A DNA stretch of 51,381 bases, taken from positions 1 through 51,381 of the forward strand of contig DFIS01000023.1 of the NCBI GenBank assembly GCA_002372175.1, in the 5' to 3' direction. Below the pieces are notes generated by a model. The model ran no database searches, had not been told where the DNA came from, and saw only the letters and a program-made list of their open reading frames with translations. A program made the translations under genes and the position numbers. This DNA comes from Solobacterium sp. UBA3691. Lineage in GTDB: Bacteria; Bacillota_I; Bacilli_A; Erysipelotrichales; Erysipelotrichaceae. Of this stretch, positions 50,301-51,381 are shown piece by piece (position 1 is the first letter of the stretch; each line of letters begins with the position of its first letter).

Positions 50301-50711
50301 GCCCCGGATGACTTTGACAAGATCAGTATGTACCAGCAGATCGATCTGATCACCGACAAACAGGAGCTTGAGGAATACCGTGAACAGGTCAGCGACCAGT
50401 ACGGCAGACTGCCGAAGGAAGTACGTTCCCTGTTTGACAAGAAAGAACTGGATATTCTGGCATCGGCACCGGAGATCAAGACATTCCGGCAGGTAAACGG
50501 CAGGAACGAACTTACCTTCTCGGAGGAATTCAGCAGTCATGTGGATGGTGTAAAACTGTTTGAACTGTTTGCGGGCATCTCCAGAGATATCCGTCTGCAG
50601 TATAAGAACCAGTGTATTACCGCATATCTGCCTAAGCAGAAGAACAGTCTCGGGGTGGTCATTGAGATGATCTCACGGGCAAAGGAGGCATTAAAAGATG
50701 AGGATCGATAA
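47388..50711 (+). CDS. mfd: Transcription-repair coupling factor Mfd; true start unresolved
   Basis: 1107 residues from the first conventional codon, a GTG. It removes stalled RNA polymerase and recruits UvrA. In order: UvrB-like N-terminal domains (about 1-330), the RNA-polymerase-interaction domain (GDYIVHATHGVGQYMG), then helicase motifs CGDVGFGKTEIAVQAAFKAV (Walker A), LLIVDEEQRFGVEH (DEEQ), TLSATPIPRTLQMS and QIKGRVGRSDRVAYAYLL, and the C-terminal UvrA-inhibitory domain. Homology continues upstream of the GTG in the same frame (IRSLLFDELKDSPAVQRLAG, back to about 47286), but that stretch has no ATG, GTG or TTG down to the stop at 47205; an AGAGGG sits at 47268-47273. A non-standard start or a one-base error is possible. 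Confidence 0.93.
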   Translation: MQEAVMISTAYRQKKRPVIVIKNSLYNAQRLYDRMSTLLSEKECALFGVDESLRVEAIASSPEMMANQVETLASLIEDPAQVVITSPTGFLRFLPSPKDFEDSCITIRVGDRLNMEMLKRRLRMGGYFQTSHIDQPLSFAARGGIVDVFSINCEQPVRIEFFDDEVDSIRSFDVDTQKTTETLKEVRIVPANTVLFTDEQVTEIEKKGTELLEEKPDVMLESSFQSDLELIRSRIRETRLYPYMALVDKVYGLWDYMDDPLIIVSDEDAVEESCKHLLEETTAYIQEMVQEKKLLPKFTLWHDWHRMTMRRSMVREDPFAEDISGIHELHVPNEPLAVKLRILNDGRRTLFALHESEIERVVNTCIEENVPYNIYSDGQINKGITLCACPLAQGFEYDTGNLRVVTGRELFEVNRHSGRYENKFRKAQVIRSHEDLEIGDYIVHATHGVGQYMGIETRTINNTKLDYLKIVYRGNAQLLVPLEQFRLVRKYVSREGVVPKLNKLGSDEWTKTKQRLEENVTHIAERLVRLYASREENIGFAFSPDTEEHRRFAQSFDHELTPDQEKAMEDIRRDMESTKPMDRLICGDVGFGKTEIAVQAAFKAVNDNKQVAVLCPTTILAEQHAKTFAGRFREYPVTIRVLDRFVTPAGVRDTLKGVREGKVDILIGTHRILSADVEFKDLGLLIVDEEQRFGVEHKEKIKELKNGIDVLTLSATPIPRTLQMSLIGIRQLSQLDTPPANRYNVQTYVVERNTGLIKDAVEKELSRGGQVFYLYNNIERIYQVARQIQGMVADVRVGVVHGKMDRDAIEDVMVSFTRRELDVLVCTTIIENGIDIPNANTIIIDNAQDFGLAQIYQIKGRVGRSDRVAYAYLLVPPRKQLNETAQKRLQAVKEFARLGSGYKIAMRDLTIRGAGDLLGADQSGFIDTVGIDMYIEMLEEAIAREKGEIVQKKELPKHVLTEESGYIPENFAPDDFDKISMYQQIDLITDKQELEEYREQVSDQYGRLPKEVRSLFDKKELDILASAPEIKTFRQVNGRNELTFSEEFSSHVDGVKLFELFAGISRDIRLQYKNQCITAYLPKQKNSLGVVIEMISRAKEALKDEDR

Positions 50712-50967
50712 ATACCTGAAGGCATCGCATATCCTGAAGCGCAGAACGATCTCCAGGGAACTGGCAGAGAATGAACGTGTGGAGATCAACGGCAGAGTTG
50801 TCAAGCCTGCACACGCTGTCAATGTCGGTGATGAAGTCAAGGTGACATTCGGTAACAGATATCTGAAGATCAGAGTATTATCTACGGAAGAAGTAAAGAA
50901 GAAGAAAGATGCTGTGACGATGTATGAGGTCATTGATGAAGGATTCCTTGAACCAAGACCGGAATAA
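50698..50967 (+). CDS. rqcP: S4-domain ribosome quality-control factor RqcP (YabO)
   Basis: 89 residues. The S4 fold starts MRIDKYLKASHILKRRTISR, with VEINGRVVKPAHAVNVGDEV and VTFGNRYLKIRVL. RqcP works with RqcH on 60S-like stalled 50S subunits to add alanine tails. The ATG lies within the end of mfd (14-base overlap). In Bacillus spoVT, yabM and yabN lie between mfd and this gene; here they are absent. Confidence 0.93.
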   Translation: MRIDKYLKASHILKRRTISRELAENERVEINGRVVKPAHAVNVGDEVKVTFGNRYLKIRVLSTEEVKKKKDAVTMYEVIDEGFLEPRPE

Positions 50968-50996
50968 TGTTATATAAATAATGCCGGGAGACAGGA

Positions 50997-51341
50997 ATGA
51001 CAGAAGTAAAGAAACAGACAAAAACTGTATCTTCGAAGAAGAGAAGAAAGAAAAGAAGGAAGATGACACCGATCCTGAAGCTGATCTGTATCATCATGAT
51101 CCTTGTTTCCTGCTTTATGCTGTACAACGTAGGCAAAGAGATATATACGACAGCGACGCTGCGGAAGGAGATCGCTGAGGCCGAAGCACGGTACCAGCAG
51201 ATCCTGGACGAGAGTGCATATCTGACCAGCGAGAAGGCAAAGCTGGAAGACCCCAACTACGTACAGAGTTATGCCAGAGGTAACTACATGTTATCCAAGG
51301 AAGGTGAGCAGATCTTCTATCTGCCGGAGAAAGAGAAGTAA
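50997..51341 (+). CDS. divIC: Septum formation initiator DivIC (FtsB-like)
   Basis: 114 residues. A basic cytoplasmic tail (about 1-24, SSKKRRKKRRKM), one membrane helix (ILKLICIIMILVSCFMLYNV), then an extracytoplasmic coiled coil (TLRKEIAEAEARYQQILDES) and a short end with DPNYVQSYARGNYMLSKEGE. It pairs with FtsL/DivIB in the division complex. The ribosome-binding site is GGGAGACAGG. The spore genes yabP and yabQ that precede divIC in Bacillus are missing. Confidence 0.92.
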   Translation: MTEVKKQTKTVSSKKRRKKRRKMTPILKLICIIMILVSCFMLYNVGKEIYTTATLRKEIAEAEARYQQILDESAYLTSEKAKLEDPNYVQSYARGNYMLSKEGEQIFYLPEKEK

Positions 51342-51372
51342 TATACCGGTGCTTGTCATCGGTATATTTATT
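51341..51372 (+). terminator. Intrinsic terminator after divIC
   Basis: ATATACCGGTG-CTTGT-CATCGGTATAT followed by TTATTT, directly at the divIC stop. Confidence 0.8.
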
Positions 51373-51381
51373 TGAGAGGGA

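Noticed and set aside
1..51381. CRISPR arrays, tRNA or rRNA genes, insertion sequences, prophage
   Set aside because: No regular direct repeats, cloverleaf or rRNA sequences, transposases or phage structural genes were seen. The ThyX-like gene has phage relatives but stands alone.

Overview
This 51.4 kb window is the replication-origin region of a low-to-moderate-GC Firmicute. It holds dnaA, dnaN, recF, gyrB, gyrA, rpmH, rnpA, yidC, jag, parA, parB, noc, rsmG, mnmG, serS, SRP RNA, tadA, dnaX, recR, pth, mfd, rqcP and divIC, together with T-box leaders. The genes spoVT, yabP and yabQ, which lie between mfd and divIC in spore formers such as Bacillus, are missing. A non-sporulating, Erysipelotrichia-like organism fits best, but this is inferred from gene content only.

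Layout. oriC is bipartite. A dense DnaA-box field lies upstream of dnaA (41.56-41.99 kb), and the dnaA-dnaN gap (40.03-40.16 kb) carries two DnaA boxes, a GC-rich clamp and TAA trios. Left of oriC almost everything is on the minus strand, co-directional with the leftward fork: dnaA-dnaN-yaaA-recF-gyrB-gyrA; an accessory stretch of small-molecule enzymes (32-28 kb); an M14 carboxypeptidase; an operon with a predicted arginine T-box holding two solute-binding proteins, a permease, an ATPase and a second M14 carboxypeptidase (26.4-21 kb); a four-gene plus-strand island (18-21 kb); serS behind a serine T-box; a DUF218 gene; SRP RNA-tadA-dnaX-ybaB-recR; an EVE-like gene; mnmG; a ThyX-like gene; a glycoside-hydrolase-like lipoprotein; rsmG-noc-parA-parB; and finally a sugar-acid locus (two regulators, an aldo/keto reductase and a partial mannonate-dehydratase-like gene). 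Right of oriC comes an S10 carboxypeptidase gene broken by one amber codon, then jag, yidC, rnpA and rpmH. These are on the minus strand and so run head-on to the rightward fork. After them a plus-strand block starts: a membrane-anchored hypothetical, pth, mfd, rqcP, divIC.

How parts work together. ParB, ParA and Noc are encoded about 35 kb from oriC. Two perfect parS sites lie near serS: one inside the serS T-box leader and one across the start of the DUF218 gene. The most unusual protein is the first solute-binding protein of the arginine operon. Its two halves are in swapped order relative to its normal neighbour, which indicates a natural circular permutation of a periplasmic-binding-protein fold. 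Other oddities are a sigma-54-type activator that has lost its Walker motifs and its sigma-54 contact loop, an mfd without a usable conventional start codon at its conserved N-terminus, a tadA start codon abutting the SRP RNA terminator, and a terminator hairpin between rpmH and rnpA.
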